In this document: positions 8,714 through 17,409 of the stretch, piece after piece
Layout of the letters: the number at the start of each line of letters is the position of its first letter
How positions within the stretch are numbered: position 1 is the first letter of the stretch
From: Bradyrhizobium barranii subsp. apii
GTDB taxonomy: Bacteria > Pseudomonadota > Alphaproteobacteria > Rhizobiales > Xanthobacteraceae
Assembly: GCF_011516635.5 (NCBI RefSeq)
Contig: NZ_CP096255.1
Location: 8,195,501-8,259,500, forward strand
Length of the DNA stretch: 64,000 nt
Direction of reading: 5' to 3'
Program-made: the position numbers and the translations under genes
The notes under the pieces: generated by a model
What the model was told of the DNA's origin: nothing
The model's input: only the letters and a program-made list of their open reading frames with translations
The model's database searches: none

Positions 8714-9622
8714 CTACCAGCTCCCCGAGGCGCCGCCGCCGCCAAAACTGCCACCACCGCCACTGAAGCCGCCACTGAAGCCGCCGCTGTCGCTGGACGA
8801 CGATCCGCTGCTCCAGCCGCCCCCCGAGGAGCCGCTCGACCACGAGCCGCCGCGCGACGACCCCGAGCTTGGCGCCATCGCCGCAAACAGATCGGCGATG
8901 AAGCCGATGACGAAGCCCAGCGCTCCGAGCGCGAGCGCGATTGCAAAGGACCCGAGAATGAGCCAGGTCAGCGCTGCGATGATGCCGCCGGTCGCCAATG
9001 AGCCAAGCAGCCGCCCCAGCATGGCCCGGAAGAAGCCGCCAACCCCGATCGAGGCGAACAGCGTCACAATGAACAGCGGCGCAATATCGTCCAGATTGCC
9101 GAAATTCACGGTCGGCGAAGGTACCGGCAGCGGCTCGCCGTCGATCACGCGGATCATGCGATCGACGCCATCCGAGATGCCGCCGGCGAAATCGCCCGTC
9201 CTGAATTTCGGCGTGATGATCTCGTCGATGATGCGCCGGGACGTCACGTCGGTGAGCGCGCCCTCGAGGCCGTAACCGACCTCGATGCGCAAATGGCGAT
9301 CGTTCTTGGCGACGACGAGGATCGCGCCGTCGTCCACCTTCTTGCGGCCGACCTTCCAGGCGTCGGCGACGCGGATCGAGAACTGCTCGATCGTCTCCGG
9401 CTGGGTCGTCGGTACAATCAGGACGGCGACCTGGCTGCCTTTTCGAGTCTCGAAGTCTCGCAGCTTTTGCGACAGCGCGGCGACGTCGGCGCTGGAGAGT
9501 GTACCAGTCTGATCGACCACGCGGCCGGTGAGTTGCGGCACCGCGACATCGGCCAAGGCGGGGAAATTGAATGCGAGGAGGAGTGCGAATACCGCTATCG
9601 CTTGCCACAACCTCGCTGTCAT
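8714..9622 (-). CDS. TPM domain membrane protein (YgcG-like)
   Basis: A 302-residue protein. The signal peptide is LWQAIAVFALLLAFNFPALA. The TPM domain follows (LTGRVVDQTGTLSSADVAAL, then LVVAKNDRHLRIEVGYGLEG and FRTGDFAGGISDGVDRMIRV). Then come two hydrophobic segments (SIGVGGFFRAML..., IIAALTWLILGSFAIALALG) and a Ser/Gly-rich tail ending SFGGGGASGSW. This is the classic YgcG layout: periplasmic TPM domain, membrane helices, low-complexity tail. The ATG at 9622 is chosen because the signal peptide starts there; the upstream extension lies in a repeat. Middle gene of the lemA operon. Confidence 0.9.
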   Translation of the reverse strand: MTARLWQAIAVFALLLAFNFPALADVAVPQLTGRVVDQTGTLSSADVAALSQKLRDFETRKGSQVAVLIVPTTQPETIEQFSIRVADAWKVGRKKVDDGAILVVAKNDRHLRIEVGYGLEGALTDVTSRRIIDEIITPKFRTGDFAGGISDGVDRMIRVIDGEPLPVPSPTVNFGNLDDIAPLFIVTLFASIGVGGFFRAMLGRLLGSLATGGIIAALTWLILGSFAIALALGALGFVIGFIADLFAAMAPSSGSSRGGSWSSGSSGGGWSSGSSSSDSGGFSGGFSGGGGSFGGGGASGSW

Positions 9623-9720
9623 CGCCCGGCTTGACCGGGCGATCCAGTATTCCAGAGACGCCAGCGGATTACGGAGAAGCTGCGGCGTACTGGATTCCCC
9701 GCTTTCGCGGGGAATGACAG
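9623..9720. repeat. intergenic hairpin repeat between lemA and the YgcG-like gene
   Basis: The stretch holds two small hairpins, CGCCCGGCTTGACCGGGCG near 9626 and TTCCCCGCTTTCGCGGGGAA near 9696, which flank a spacer with CCAGTATTCC and its near-complement GTACTGGATTCC. This composite is typical of bradyrhizobial intergenic repeats. It lies inside an otherwise compact operon. Confidence 0.7.
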
Positions 9721-9754
9721 CGGAGGATGTGGTGCGCATCGGGGCTAAGCGCGC

Positions 9755-10366
9755 TTACTTCGACGGCGCGGGCGCCGGGTTGAAATCGACCTTCGGCGCG
9801 GTCGAGATCTCCTTTTCGTTCTCGACCGCGAAATTCGGCTTCTCCTTGTAGCCGAACATCATCGCGGTGAGGTTGCTCGGGAAGGAGCGAATGGTGACGT
9901 TATAGTCCTGCACCGCCTTGATGTAGCGGTTGCGCGCGACCGTGATGCGGTTCTCGGTCCCTTCGAGCTGCGACATCAGATCCTTGAACAGCGCGTCCGA
10001 CTTGAGCTGCGGGTAGTTCTCGGTGACGACCAGGAGGCGCGACAGCGCGCTGGAGAGCTCGCCCTGGGCGGCCTGGAACTTCTGGAAGGCGGCGGGATCG
10101 TTCAGCACCTCGGGTGTCGCCTGGATGCTGCCGACCTTGGCGCGCGCATTGGTGACGCCGAGCAGCACGTCCTTCTCCTGCTGCGCAAAGCCCTTTACCG
10201 AGTTGACGAGATTGGGCACGAGATCGGCGCGCCGCTGATACTGGTTCACGACCTCGGACCAGTTGCCCTTGATCTGCTCGTCCTCGCTCTGGATGGCGTT
10301 GTAGCCGCAATTGGTCAGGCTCAGCGAGGCCAGAGCCGCCAGCACGGTCAGGATCTTGCGCATCAA
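9755..10366 (-). CDS. lemA: LemA family lipoprotein
   Basis: A 203-residue LemA protein. The N-terminus has a lipoprotein signal with lipobox-like LTNC (ALASLSLTNCGYN). Family features are YQRRADLVPNLVNSVKGFAQ, the ARAKVGSI segment, the helical stretch LSRLLVVTENYPQLKSDALF, and ENRITVARNRYIKAVQDYN. The fold is a long helical bundle anchored in the membrane. LemA and TPM proteins are often encoded together, as here (lemA - ygcG-like - TPM). Their joint role is not established. Confidence 0.95.
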   Translation of the reverse strand: MMRKILTVLAALASLSLTNCGYNAIQSEDEQIKGNWSEVVNQYQRRADLVPNLVNSVKGFAQQEKDVLLGVTNARAKVGSIQATPEVLNDPAAFQKFQAAQGELSSALSRLLVVTENYPQLKSDALFKDLMSQLEGTENRITVARNRYIKAVQDYNVTIRSFPSNLTAMMFGYKEKPNFAVENEKEISTAPKVDFNPAPAPSK

Positions 10367-10534
10367 ATTCCTCCCGGTGAAATCTGGCGTAAACTATCAG
10401 ATTGAACGCGCGCGGTGCCAGACATCTTGTGCCGGCGGCGCGAAAAGCAGCCGACTGACGCAAGCCCCTTGCCTATCCCTGGCCGACATAGTCAACTTGA
10501 GCAAAACAAGAACGGAAACGCCAAGGGGAACGCG

Positions 10535-11389
10535 ATGAGCTCGTTCGAGACCATCCTCGTGGAGCGGCCGGAGCCGGCGATTGTCCGGATCGTGATGAAC
10601 CGGCCCGAGGCGCGCAACGCGCAGAACCTGCAGATGACCTACGACCTCAATGCCGCCTTCGACGAAGCGGTGCAGGACGACGCGGTCAAGGTGATCATCC
10701 TCGCCGGCAACGGGCCGCATTTCTCCTCGGGGCACGATCTACGTCCCGGCGGCAAGAATACCGCAGGCGTCGATTTTCCGCCGGTAGGAAATTGGGGTGG
10801 CTTCGCCGAACCGAACGCGCATGGCCGCTTCGCGCGCGAACAGGAAATCTATCTCCAGATCACGCGGCGCTGGCGCAACCTCGCCAAGCCGACCATTGCC
10901 GAGGTGCACGGCAAGTGCATCGCCGGCGGGTTGATGCTGGCCTGGGCCTGCGACCTCATCGTCGCCAGCGACGATGCGCAGTTCTGCGATCCCGTGGTGA
11001 CCATGGGCGTCTGCGGGGTCGAATGGTTCGTACATCCCTGGGAGCTCGGCCCGCGCAAGGCGAAGGAATTCCTGTTCACGGCCGACGCATGGAGTGCGCA
11101 GGAGGCGCATCAGCTCGGCATGGTCAACCGGGTCGTGCCGCGCGCGGAGCTTTCAGCGTCGGTGCTGGAGCTGGCGCGCCGGATCGCATCAAAGCCGTCG
11201 TTCGCGCTGAAGCTGACCAAGGAGGCGGTGAACCGCTCGGTCGATGTGATGGGCCAGCCCGCCGCGATCGACCAGGCCTTTGCGCTGCATCAGCTCTGTC
11301 ACGCCCATAACCTTCAGCAGTTCGGCATGGTGGTCGATCCATCAGGACTGCATCCCTCCGTGCGCAAGCCGCCGGCGGCCGCGGAGTAA
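10535..11389 (+). CDS. enoyl-CoA hydratase/isomerase family protein
   Basis: A 284-residue crotonase-fold enzyme. The oxyanion-hole segments are visible: HFSSGHDLRPGG (first) and AEVHGKCIAGGLMLAWACDL (second), followed by IVASDDAQFCDPVV. Members hydrate enoyl-CoA or carry out related reactions. It starts at the ATG at 10535 with AAGGGGAAC just upstream, and is followed after 4 bp by the first of two acyl-CoA dehydrogenases, so the three form one acyl-CoA oxidation operon. The C-terminal half is helical with KPSFALKLTKEAVNR. The acyl substrate is not identifiable. Confidence 0.92.
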   Translation: MSSFETILVERPEPAIVRIVMNRPEARNAQNLQMTYDLNAAFDEAVQDDAVKVIILAGNGPHFSSGHDLRPGGKNTAGVDFPPVGNWGGFAEPNAHGRFAREQEIYLQITRRWRNLAKPTIAEVHGKCIAGGLMLAWACDLIVASDDAQFCDPVVTMGVCGVEWFVHPWELGPRKAKEFLFTADAWSAQEAHQLGMVNRVVPRAELSASVLELARRIASKPSFALKLTKEAVNRSVDVMGQPAAIDQAFALHQLCHAHNLQQFGMVVDPSGLHPSVRKPPAAAE

Positions 11390-11393
11390 CGAC

Positions 11394-12533
11394 ATGGACC
11401 TCAACCTGAGTGACGAGCAACGGCTGCTGCGCGAAAGCGCGGAGCGCTTCGTGGCCGAGAGCTACGATGCCGATCACCGCCGCAAGATGGCGAACGACCC
11501 GCTCGGCTTCAGCCCAGCGGTCTGGAAGCAGTTCGCCGAGCTTGGCTGGCTGGCGCTGCCGATTCCCGAAGAGTTTGAGGGGCTCGGCGGCGGCGCGGTC
11601 GAGATCGGCATTCTGATGGAAGCCTTTGGTCGCGGGCTGGTGTCGGAGCCGTATGTTGCAACGGTGGTGCTTGGAGCCTCGCTGATCGACAAATGCGGCA
11701 GCACCGCGCAGAAGCAGGCGCGGCTGCCGAAGGTCGCGGACGGATCACTGAAACTCGCCTTCGCCCATTCCGAGCGCGCGGCGCGGTTCGATCTCGCAAT
11801 AGTCGCGACCGTCGCCCACAAGACGGCGCAAGGCTGGCGCCTTGCCGGCAGCAAGATCGCGGTGCTCGACGGCCTCGCCGCCGACGAGATCATCGTCTCC
11901 GCGCATATCCACGATCACAAGGGACCTTCGGGACGGATCGGCCTGTTCCTGGTGCCGGCGAAGACGCCCAGCGTCGTCATCACCGACTATGAACGTCTCG
12001 GCGGCGGACGGGCCTGCAATATCGAGCTGTCCGGCGTCGAGCTGCCGGAGGATGCCCTGCTCGGCGACGGACACGACGCCCTGCCCGCGATCGAATGGGC
12101 CGTTGACCGCGCCATGGCTGCGCTCGGTGCCGAAGCCGTCGGCATCATGCAGACGCTGCTCGACACCACCTTGGAATACACCAAGATCCGAAAGCAGTTT
12201 GGCCGGCCGCTCTCGGCCAACCAGGTGATCCGCCACCGCCTCGCCGACATGGTGATGCAGGTCGACGAGGCGCGCTCGATGGCGCTGCGCGCCGCGCTGA
12301 AGGCAGATAGCCCGCCGGTCGAGCGCGCCCGCGCCGCCTCCGGTGCGAAAGCGAAGATCGGCAAATGCGCGCGCTTCGTTGGCGAGCAGTCGATCCAGCT
12401 TCATGGCGGCATGGGCGTCACCGAGGAGCTCGAGGTTGGCGCCTATTTCAAGCGGCTCGTCGCCTTCGACACGCTGTTCGGCGGCAGCGCACATCATTAC
12501 AGCCGCCACGCCCAGCTTGGCCGCACGGCCTGA
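11394..12533 (+). CDS. acyl-CoA dehydrogenase family protein (379 aa)
   Basis: An FAD enzyme that introduces the alpha-beta double bond in acyl-CoA. Features: the N-terminal helical domain (MDLNLSDEQRLLRESAERFV), the GLGGGAVEIGILMEAFG region, the central beta domain with weak consensus, and the C-terminal helical domain with EYTKIRKQFGRPLSANQVIR and IQLHGGMGVTEELEVG. The catalytic Glu typical of the family (YEG-type) is not obvious, as in many members of the small-subunit class of pimeloyl-CoA dehydrogenase-like pairs. Together with the next gene it may form a heteromeric dehydrogenase; that is inference from pairing. Confidence 0.9.
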   Translation: MDLNLSDEQRLLRESAERFVAESYDADHRRKMANDPLGFSPAVWKQFAELGWLALPIPEEFEGLGGGAVEIGILMEAFGRGLVSEPYVATVVLGASLIDKCGSTAQKQARLPKVADGSLKLAFAHSERAARFDLAIVATVAHKTAQGWRLAGSKIAVLDGLAADEIIVSAHIHDHKGPSGRIGLFLVPAKTPSVVITDYERLGGGRACNIELSGVELPEDALLGDGHDALPAIEWAVDRAMAALGAEAVGIMQTLLDTTLEYTKIRKQFGRPLSANQVIRHRLADMVMQVDEARSMALRAALKADSPPVERARAASGAKAKIGKCARFVGEQSIQLHGGMGVTEELEVGAYFKRLVAFDTLFGGSAHHYSRHAQLGRTA

Positions 12534-12548
12534 CACAAGGAGCGCATC

Positions 12549-13745
12549 ATGGACCTCTCGTTCAACACCGAGGAGCGCGCCTTCCAGGACGAGGTGCGCG
12601 GCTTCATTGCGAAAAACCTCACCGAGGAGATGAAGCGCGCAACCGCGCTGACGCCGTCGGTGTTCTCCGACCCTGATATCGGTATGGCCTGGCAGCGCAC
12701 GCTGCATCGGCAGGGCTGGGGCGCACCGGGCTGGCCGGTCGAATATGGCGGTCCGGACTGGACGCCGGCGCAGCGCTGGATTTTCGAGACTGAATCGGCA
12801 CGAGCCGGCGTGCCCAATGTCAACGTGATGGGCGTGAAGATGGTCGGGCCCGTCATCATCGGCTTCGGTTCGCCCGAGCAGAAGAACTTTTATCTGCCGC
12901 GCATCCTCTCCGGCGAGGATTATTGGTGCCAGGGCTATTCCGAGCCGGGCTCCGGCTCCGATCTCTCGTCGCTGAAGACGCGCGCGGTGCGCGACGGCGA
13001 CGACTACATCATCAACGGCACGAAGATCTGGACCACCCACGCGCATCACGCCAACCGCATGTTCGCGCTGGTGCGCACCAGCGACGGACCGCGGCAGCAG
13101 GACGGCATCAGTTTTATTCTCATCGACATGACAACGCCGGGCATCACGACGCGCCCGATCCTGACCATCGGCGGCGACCACGAGGTCAACCAGGTGTTCT
13201 TCGACGATGTGCGTGTGCCCGTGGCCAATCGCGTCGGCGAGGAAGGCAAAGGCTGGACCTACGGCAAATATCTGCTCGAGTTCGAACGCGGCTCCGGCAT
13301 TGCGTCGGCGAAGCTGCGCGAGGGGCTGAAGGCGATCGCGGAGCTGGCCGAGTCGGACCTGACGGGCCGCGCAATCGACAGCCCAGACATCGCGACGCGC
13401 ATCTCCGAGGTCGAAATCGACATCGACGCGCTGGAGATGACTGAGCTGCGCGTGCTCTCCGCACTTCAGACCGGGCAAAATCCCGGCGCGGTGTCGTCGA
13501 TCCTGAAGCTGCGCAACAGCGAGATCCGGCAGGCCGTGACACGGCTCGGCGCCGACGTGATCGGCCACGACGCCCTTGCGGTCGAGCCGATGCGTCCGCT
13601 CTACAAGCTCAACCACGCGCCGGCGACGCCTGAGGAGATGCTGACGGTGGTGCCGGAATATCTCAACGGCCGCGCCTACACGATCTTCGGCGGCACCTCG
13701 GAGATCCAGCGTGACATCATCGCGAAGATGATGCTGGGGATTTGA
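12549..13745 (+). CDS. acyl-CoA dehydrogenase family protein (398 aa)
   Basis: The second acyl-CoA dehydrogenase of the operon, 15 bp after the first, with AAGGAG before its ATG. It has the motifs RQGWGAPGWPVEYGGPDWTP, the flavin-binding YWCQGYSEPGSGSDLSSLKT, then INGTKIWTTHAH and the C-terminal FGGTSEIQRDIIAKMMLGI. This resembles the large-subunit class of pimeloyl-CoA dehydrogenase-like pairs in bradyrhizobia and Rhodopseudomonas. With the hydratase upstream it makes a beta-oxidation module for an unknown acyl or aryl-acyl CoA. Confidence 0.92.
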   Translation: MDLSFNTEERAFQDEVRGFIAKNLTEEMKRATALTPSVFSDPDIGMAWQRTLHRQGWGAPGWPVEYGGPDWTPAQRWIFETESARAGVPNVNVMGVKMVGPVIIGFGSPEQKNFYLPRILSGEDYWCQGYSEPGSGSDLSSLKTRAVRDGDDYIINGTKIWTTHAHHANRMFALVRTSDGPRQQDGISFILIDMTTPGITTRPILTIGGDHEVNQVFFDDVRVPVANRVGEEGKGWTYGKYLLEFERGSGIASAKLREGLKAIAELAESDLTGRAIDSPDIATRISEVEIDIDALEMTELRVLSALQTGQNPGAVSSILKLRNSEIRQAVTRLGADVIGHDALAVEPMRPLYKLNHAPATPEEMLTVVPEYLNGRAYTIFGGTSEIQRDIIAKMMLGI

Positions 13746-13768
13746 GCCACGCTGGCGCCTCGCACTCG

Positions 13769-13916
13769 CTGTCGTCCCGGACAAGCGAAGCGCAGATCCG
13801 GAACCCATAACCACAGGGTGAGGTTATGGCGCGAGATGGTCACCACGAGTCTTCGCCAAACCACTTCCTGTGGTTATGGGTCCCGGGTTCGCGCGTTGCG
13901 CGCCCCGGGACGACAG
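13769..13916. repeat. long interrupted palindrome, family C (copy 1)
   Basis: It begins CTGTCGTCCCGG and ends CCGGGACGACAG, with an inner pair (CCATAACCACAGG near 13805 and CTGTGGTTATGG near 13868). A second copy is at about 59300-59419. It separates the acyl-CoA dehydrogenase from the convergent molybdenum hydroxylase gene. Confidence 0.85.
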
Positions 13917-13956
13917 CTGGGTGTGTGGCGACAGCCGGCGTAACAACGCGCCCCGC

Positions 13957-16281
13957 TTAACCCGCCACCTTCGCGTCCTTGATCGCCTTCCAGATCTTCT
14001 GGGGCGTCAGGGGCGTGTTCAGCTGGGTGATGCCGAGCTCGGCGAGCGCGTCCATCACGCCGTTGGTGACGCAGGGCGGGCCGCCGATGGCGCCGGATTC
14101 GCCGCAGCCCTTGGCGCCGAGCGGATTGGTCCGGCAGGGCGCGGAGTCGTCGAGCGTGACCTCGATCGGCGGAACGTCGTCAGCACGGGGGATGCAATAG
14201 TCCTGGTAGCTCGCGGTGAGGAGCTGGCCGTCGGCATTATAGGAGACGCCCTCATACAGCGCCTGACCGATGCCCTGCGCGACGCCGCCATGGATCTGGC
14301 CGGTGACCAGCATCGGGTTCACGGCGACACCGACGTCGTCGACGGTGGTGTAGCGCACGACCTTGGACACGCCGGTCTCGGGGTCGATCTCGACCTCGCA
14401 GATATGCGTGCCGTTCGGCCAGCTCGGGCCATCGACCTCACCTTCGGAATCGACGCTGAGCTTGGCGCCGCCCTCCTTCTCGGCGAGATCGAACAGGCTG
14501 ATGCGGCGGTCGGTGCCGACCACGGTGAGCATGCCGCCCTGATATTCGATGTCCTCGACCGAGGTCTCGAGCACGTTCGCGGCCTTCTCACGCGCCTTCT
14601 GAATCAGGTCGTTGGAGGAAACTGCCACGGCCGTGCCGCCGACGAACAGCGAGCGCGAGCCGACGCTGCCGAAGCCCATGGCGAGATCCGTGTCACCCTG
14701 GACCACGTCGATCTTGTCCATGCCAATGCCGAGCGTGTCGGAGATCATCTGGGTGTAGGTGGTCTGCAGCCCCTGCCCCATCGCCATGGTGCCGGAATGC
14801 AGCACGACGCGACCCTGCGACGTCGCGTGCAGGCTGACCTTCTCGGTGTGCGCGCGGCCGCCGGTCCACTCGATGTAGGACGTGAGCCCACGGCCGTAGA
14901 GCAGGCCCTTCTTCTTCGCCGCCTTCTTGCGCGCGGCAAAGCCGTCCCAGTCGGCCAGCTTCACGGCGCGGTCGAGCATGTGGGCGAAGGCGCCGGAATC
15001 GTAAACCTGACCGGCGGCGTTGGTGTAGGGCAGCTGCGCCGGCTTGATGTAGTTCGCTTTCCGGATCGCACGCGGATCCATGTCGATCTTTCGCGCGGCG
15101 GCGTCGAACAGGCGCTCGACGATGAACACAGCCTCGGGCCGGCCCGCGCCGCGATAGGCGCCGACCGGCGCGGTGTGGGTCATCACCGACTGCACCTCGA
15201 AATGCACCAGCGGCAGATCGTAGACGCCAGTCTGCACGAACGGCCCGAGCACCAGCGGAATGATGTTCGCCGCACCCGAGGAGTAAGCGCCGGTGCAGCC
15301 GATCGACTTGACGCGATAGGCCAGCACCTTGCCCTTCTCGTCGAGCGCGAAGGAGGCGGTCGAGGTGAGATCGCGGCCGTGGGTGCCGCCGACGAATTCG
15401 TCGGTGCGGTCGCCGCGCCAGCGGATCTTCCTGTTCAGCTTGGTCGCGGCATAGGCGACGATGCCGTCTTCCGGATAGAGGTTGGTCTTCTGACCAAAGC
15501 CGCCGCCGATGTCGCCGACCAGCACGCGGACGCTGTCCTTGGGTCGCTTGAGCACGGCTTCCGCCAGCACGTCGCGGGTCGAGGCCGGCGTCTGCGACTG
15601 CACATGCAGGAGGAGGCGGCCGGTCTTCTTGTCGATCTCGGCAATGGTCGAGCGCGGTTCCATCGCGGAGGGCACCAGACGCTGACTGACGATGTCGAGC
15701 TCGACCGTATGCGCAGCCTTGGCAAACGCCTCGTCCGCCTTGGCGGCATCGCCATAGCTCATCGCGCCGACGATGTTGTCGGGCGCCTCGGGCCACACCA
15801 CGGGCGCGCCGGGTTTTACGGCCTCGACGGGGTCGACCACGGCGGGCTGCACGTCGTATTCGACCACGATGGCCTCGGCCGCGCTCTGCGCCTCGGCGCG
15901 CGAGGCGGCCACCACTGCGGCCACGGCTTCGCCGGTGTAACGCACGATCTCATGGGCGAGCAGGCGGCGCGGCGGCACCGTCATCGGCTTGCCGTCGGGG
16001 CGCTTGAAGATGCTCAGGGTCGGGATGGTGCCGATATCGTCCTTGACGAGATCCGCGCCGGTGTAAATCGCGGTGACGCCCGGCATCGATGCCGCGGCGC
16101 TGGTGTCGATCGAGACGATCTTCGCGTGCGCATGCGGCGAGCGCAGCACATGCAACCACAGCGCGCCCTCCTCCGGCTTGTCGTCGATGAACTGACCCTT
16201 CCCGGTGAGCAGCCGCTGGTCTTCCAAACGCTTGACGGGCTGGCCCGCTCCGAAACGCAAATTGCCGGGAAGAATGTTCAT
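13957..16281 (-). CDS. xanthine dehydrogenase-family molybdopterin-binding subunit (CoxL form II-like)
   Basis: A 774-residue large subunit of the molybdenum hydroxylase family. The N-terminal a/b hammerhead domain starts with RFGAGQPVKRLEDQRLLTGK. The molybdopterin-binding part has GGGFGQKTNLYPED, the signature AYRGAGR near residue 370 and the C-terminal GCGESGAIGGPPCV with the catalytic Glu. AYRGAGR is the form II CoxL type; true CO dehydrogenase (form I) has AYxCSFR. The substrate is therefore probably an aldehyde, an aromatic or a heterocycle. No iron-sulfur (CoxS) or FAD (CoxM) subunit gene lies next to it, which is unusual. Confidence 0.93.
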   Translation of the reverse strand: MNILPGNLRFGAGQPVKRLEDQRLLTGKGQFIDDKPEEGALWLHVLRSPHAHAKIVSIDTSAAASMPGVTAIYTGADLVKDDIGTIPTLSIFKRPDGKPMTVPPRRLLAHEIVRYTGEAVAAVVAASRAEAQSAAEAIVVEYDVQPAVVDPVEAVKPGAPVVWPEAPDNIVGAMSYGDAAKADEAFAKAAHTVELDIVSQRLVPSAMEPRSTIAEIDKKTGRLLLHVQSQTPASTRDVLAEAVLKRPKDSVRVLVGDIGGGFGQKTNLYPEDGIVAYAATKLNRKIRWRGDRTDEFVGGTHGRDLTSTASFALDEKGKVLAYRVKSIGCTGAYSSGAANIIPLVLGPFVQTGVYDLPLVHFEVQSVMTHTAPVGAYRGAGRPEAVFIVERLFDAAARKIDMDPRAIRKANYIKPAQLPYTNAAGQVYDSGAFAHMLDRAVKLADWDGFAARKKAAKKKGLLYGRGLTSYIEWTGGRAHTEKVSLHATSQGRVVLHSGTMAMGQGLQTTYTQMISDTLGIGMDKIDVVQGDTDLAMGFGSVGSRSLFVGGTAVAVSSNDLIQKAREKAANVLETSVEDIEYQGGMLTVVGTDRRISLFDLAEKEGGAKLSVDSEGEVDGPSWPNGTHICEVEIDPETGVSKVVRYTTVDDVGVAVNPMLVTGQIHGGVAQGIGQALYEGVSYNADGQLLTASYQDYCIPRADDVPPIEVTLDDSAPCRTNPLGAKGCGESGAIGGPPCVTNGVMDALAELGITQLNTPLTPQKIWKAIKDAKVAG

Positions 16282-16381
16282 TCCGTAGGGTCCTCAGGGT
16301 CTTTTCGAAACTGCGGGCAGCCTTTTAGCGGATCGATCGGAGGCATACCAGCCGCGGTTTTGGGCGGTGAACCCACAGATT

Positions 16382-16467
16382 CGTCATGCCCGGGCTTGTC
16401 CCGGGCATCCACGTTCTATGTGCCGCAGGGCAAGGCGTGGATGGCCGGGACAAGCCCGGCCATGACG
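16382..16467. repeat. intergenic inverted repeat, family B (copy 2)
   Basis: Arms 16382-16413 (core GCCCGGGCTTGTCCCGGGC) and 16436-16467 are near-complementary; the copy resembles 4951-5036. It ends one base before the stop codon of the minus-strand DapA-family gene. Confidence 0.88.
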
Positions 16468-16468
16468 G

Positions 16469-17344
16469 CTAGGAAAGCTCCCTCAACGCCGCTTCCACCA
16501 CCTTGCGGGCGTCGGCCGACAGCGCGGCCTGCGGCGGGACGGGATCGCCGACGTCGTAGCCCTGGATCGCAAGGCCCGCCTTGATGCAGGCGGCGAGGTT
16601 GAAGCGGGCGAAGGCCTCGTTGATCCGCCACAGTCTGCGCTGGAGCGCCATGGCCTCGTCCCAGCGGCCGGCCTTGCAGAGGTCGTAGAGTGCGACGCTC
16701 TGGCGCGGGATGATGCAGGCCGGTCCCGCCATCCAGCCGAGCCCGCCGATCAGCATCACCGCCGCCGGGATATGGGCGGAGGCCGAGAACACCCGCAAGG
16801 CATCGCCGCAGCGGTTCATGATCGAGAGCAGCCGGCCGGTGTTGGTCGAGGCGTCCTTGATGTAGCCGATGCGCGGATGTTCAGCGAGGCGCGCGATGAT
16901 GTCGAGCGTGAGGTCGGAGCGCTGGAATTGCGGATTGGTGTAGATGACGACGGGGATGTCGACGGCATCCGCGATGCTGCGGAAGTAGGATTCGACCTGG
17001 GCATCGGCGAGCGGGAAGTACGCTTCCAGGATCGCCAAAATGCCGTTGGCGCCGAGCCTCTCGTAGGCCTTCGCCTGCGCCACTGCGTCCGCCGTCGAGG
17101 TGGATGCGACGCCGGCCACAACCGGCACGCGGCCCTTCGCGGCCTGGATGGTGGTCTGCACGATCGCGGTGCGTTGCGCGGCATTGAGATAGGCGAACTC
17201 GCCAGTCGAACCCAGCGGCGTTAGCCCGTGCACGCCTGCGCCGATCAAATCGTCGCAGAGCTTGCCGAGGACTTCGGTGCGCACCGTGCCATCGGCATCG
17301 ACGGGCGAAACGAGATAGGGAAAGACGCCGTGAAAATCGGGCAT
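16469..17344 (-). CDS. dihydrodipicolinate synthase (DapA/NanA) family protein
   Basis: A 291-residue TIM-barrel lyase/synthase that works through a Schiff base. Features: GVFPYLVSPVDADGTV at the N-terminus, the substrate loop GLTPLGSTGEFAYLN (GSTGE), the Tyr in VVIYTNPQF and the Schiff-base Lys in RIGYIKDASTNTGR. The ATG at 17344 gives the family's usual N-terminus and length; an ATG at 17389 and a TTG at 17413 are in frame further up. The neighbours are not lysine-pathway genes, so a sugar-acid or keto-acid aldolase/dehydratase role is more likely than DapA itself. The gene follows a VOC-family gene by 65 bp and is possibly cotranscribed. Confidence 0.88.
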   Translation of the reverse strand: MPDFHGVFPYLVSPVDADGTVRTEVLGKLCDDLIGAGVHGLTPLGSTGEFAYLNAAQRTAIVQTTIQAAKGRVPVVAGVASTSTADAVAQAKAYERLGANGILAILEAYFPLADAQVESYFRSIADAVDIPVVIYTNPQFQRSDLTLDIIARLAEHPRIGYIKDASTNTGRLLSIMNRCGDALRVFSASAHIPAAVMLIGGLGWMAGPACIIPRQSVALYDLCKAGRWDEAMALQRRLWRINEAFARFNLAACIKAGLAIQGYDVGDPVPPQAALSADARKVVEAALRELS

Positions 17345-17409
17345 GTCAGGCTGAACCCCGGAAAAATTGGCTAGCGCCTGACCGGTCATAGCAATGCCCG
17401 CGCTATCGA

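Noticed and set aside
13870..16584. A 904-codon open frame on the plus strand opposite the CoxL-like gene
   Set aside because: It mirrors the codons of a well-conserved gene on the other strand; in GC-rich DNA antisense frames stay open by codon bias. Its sequence is Arg/Gly/His-rich without any domain.
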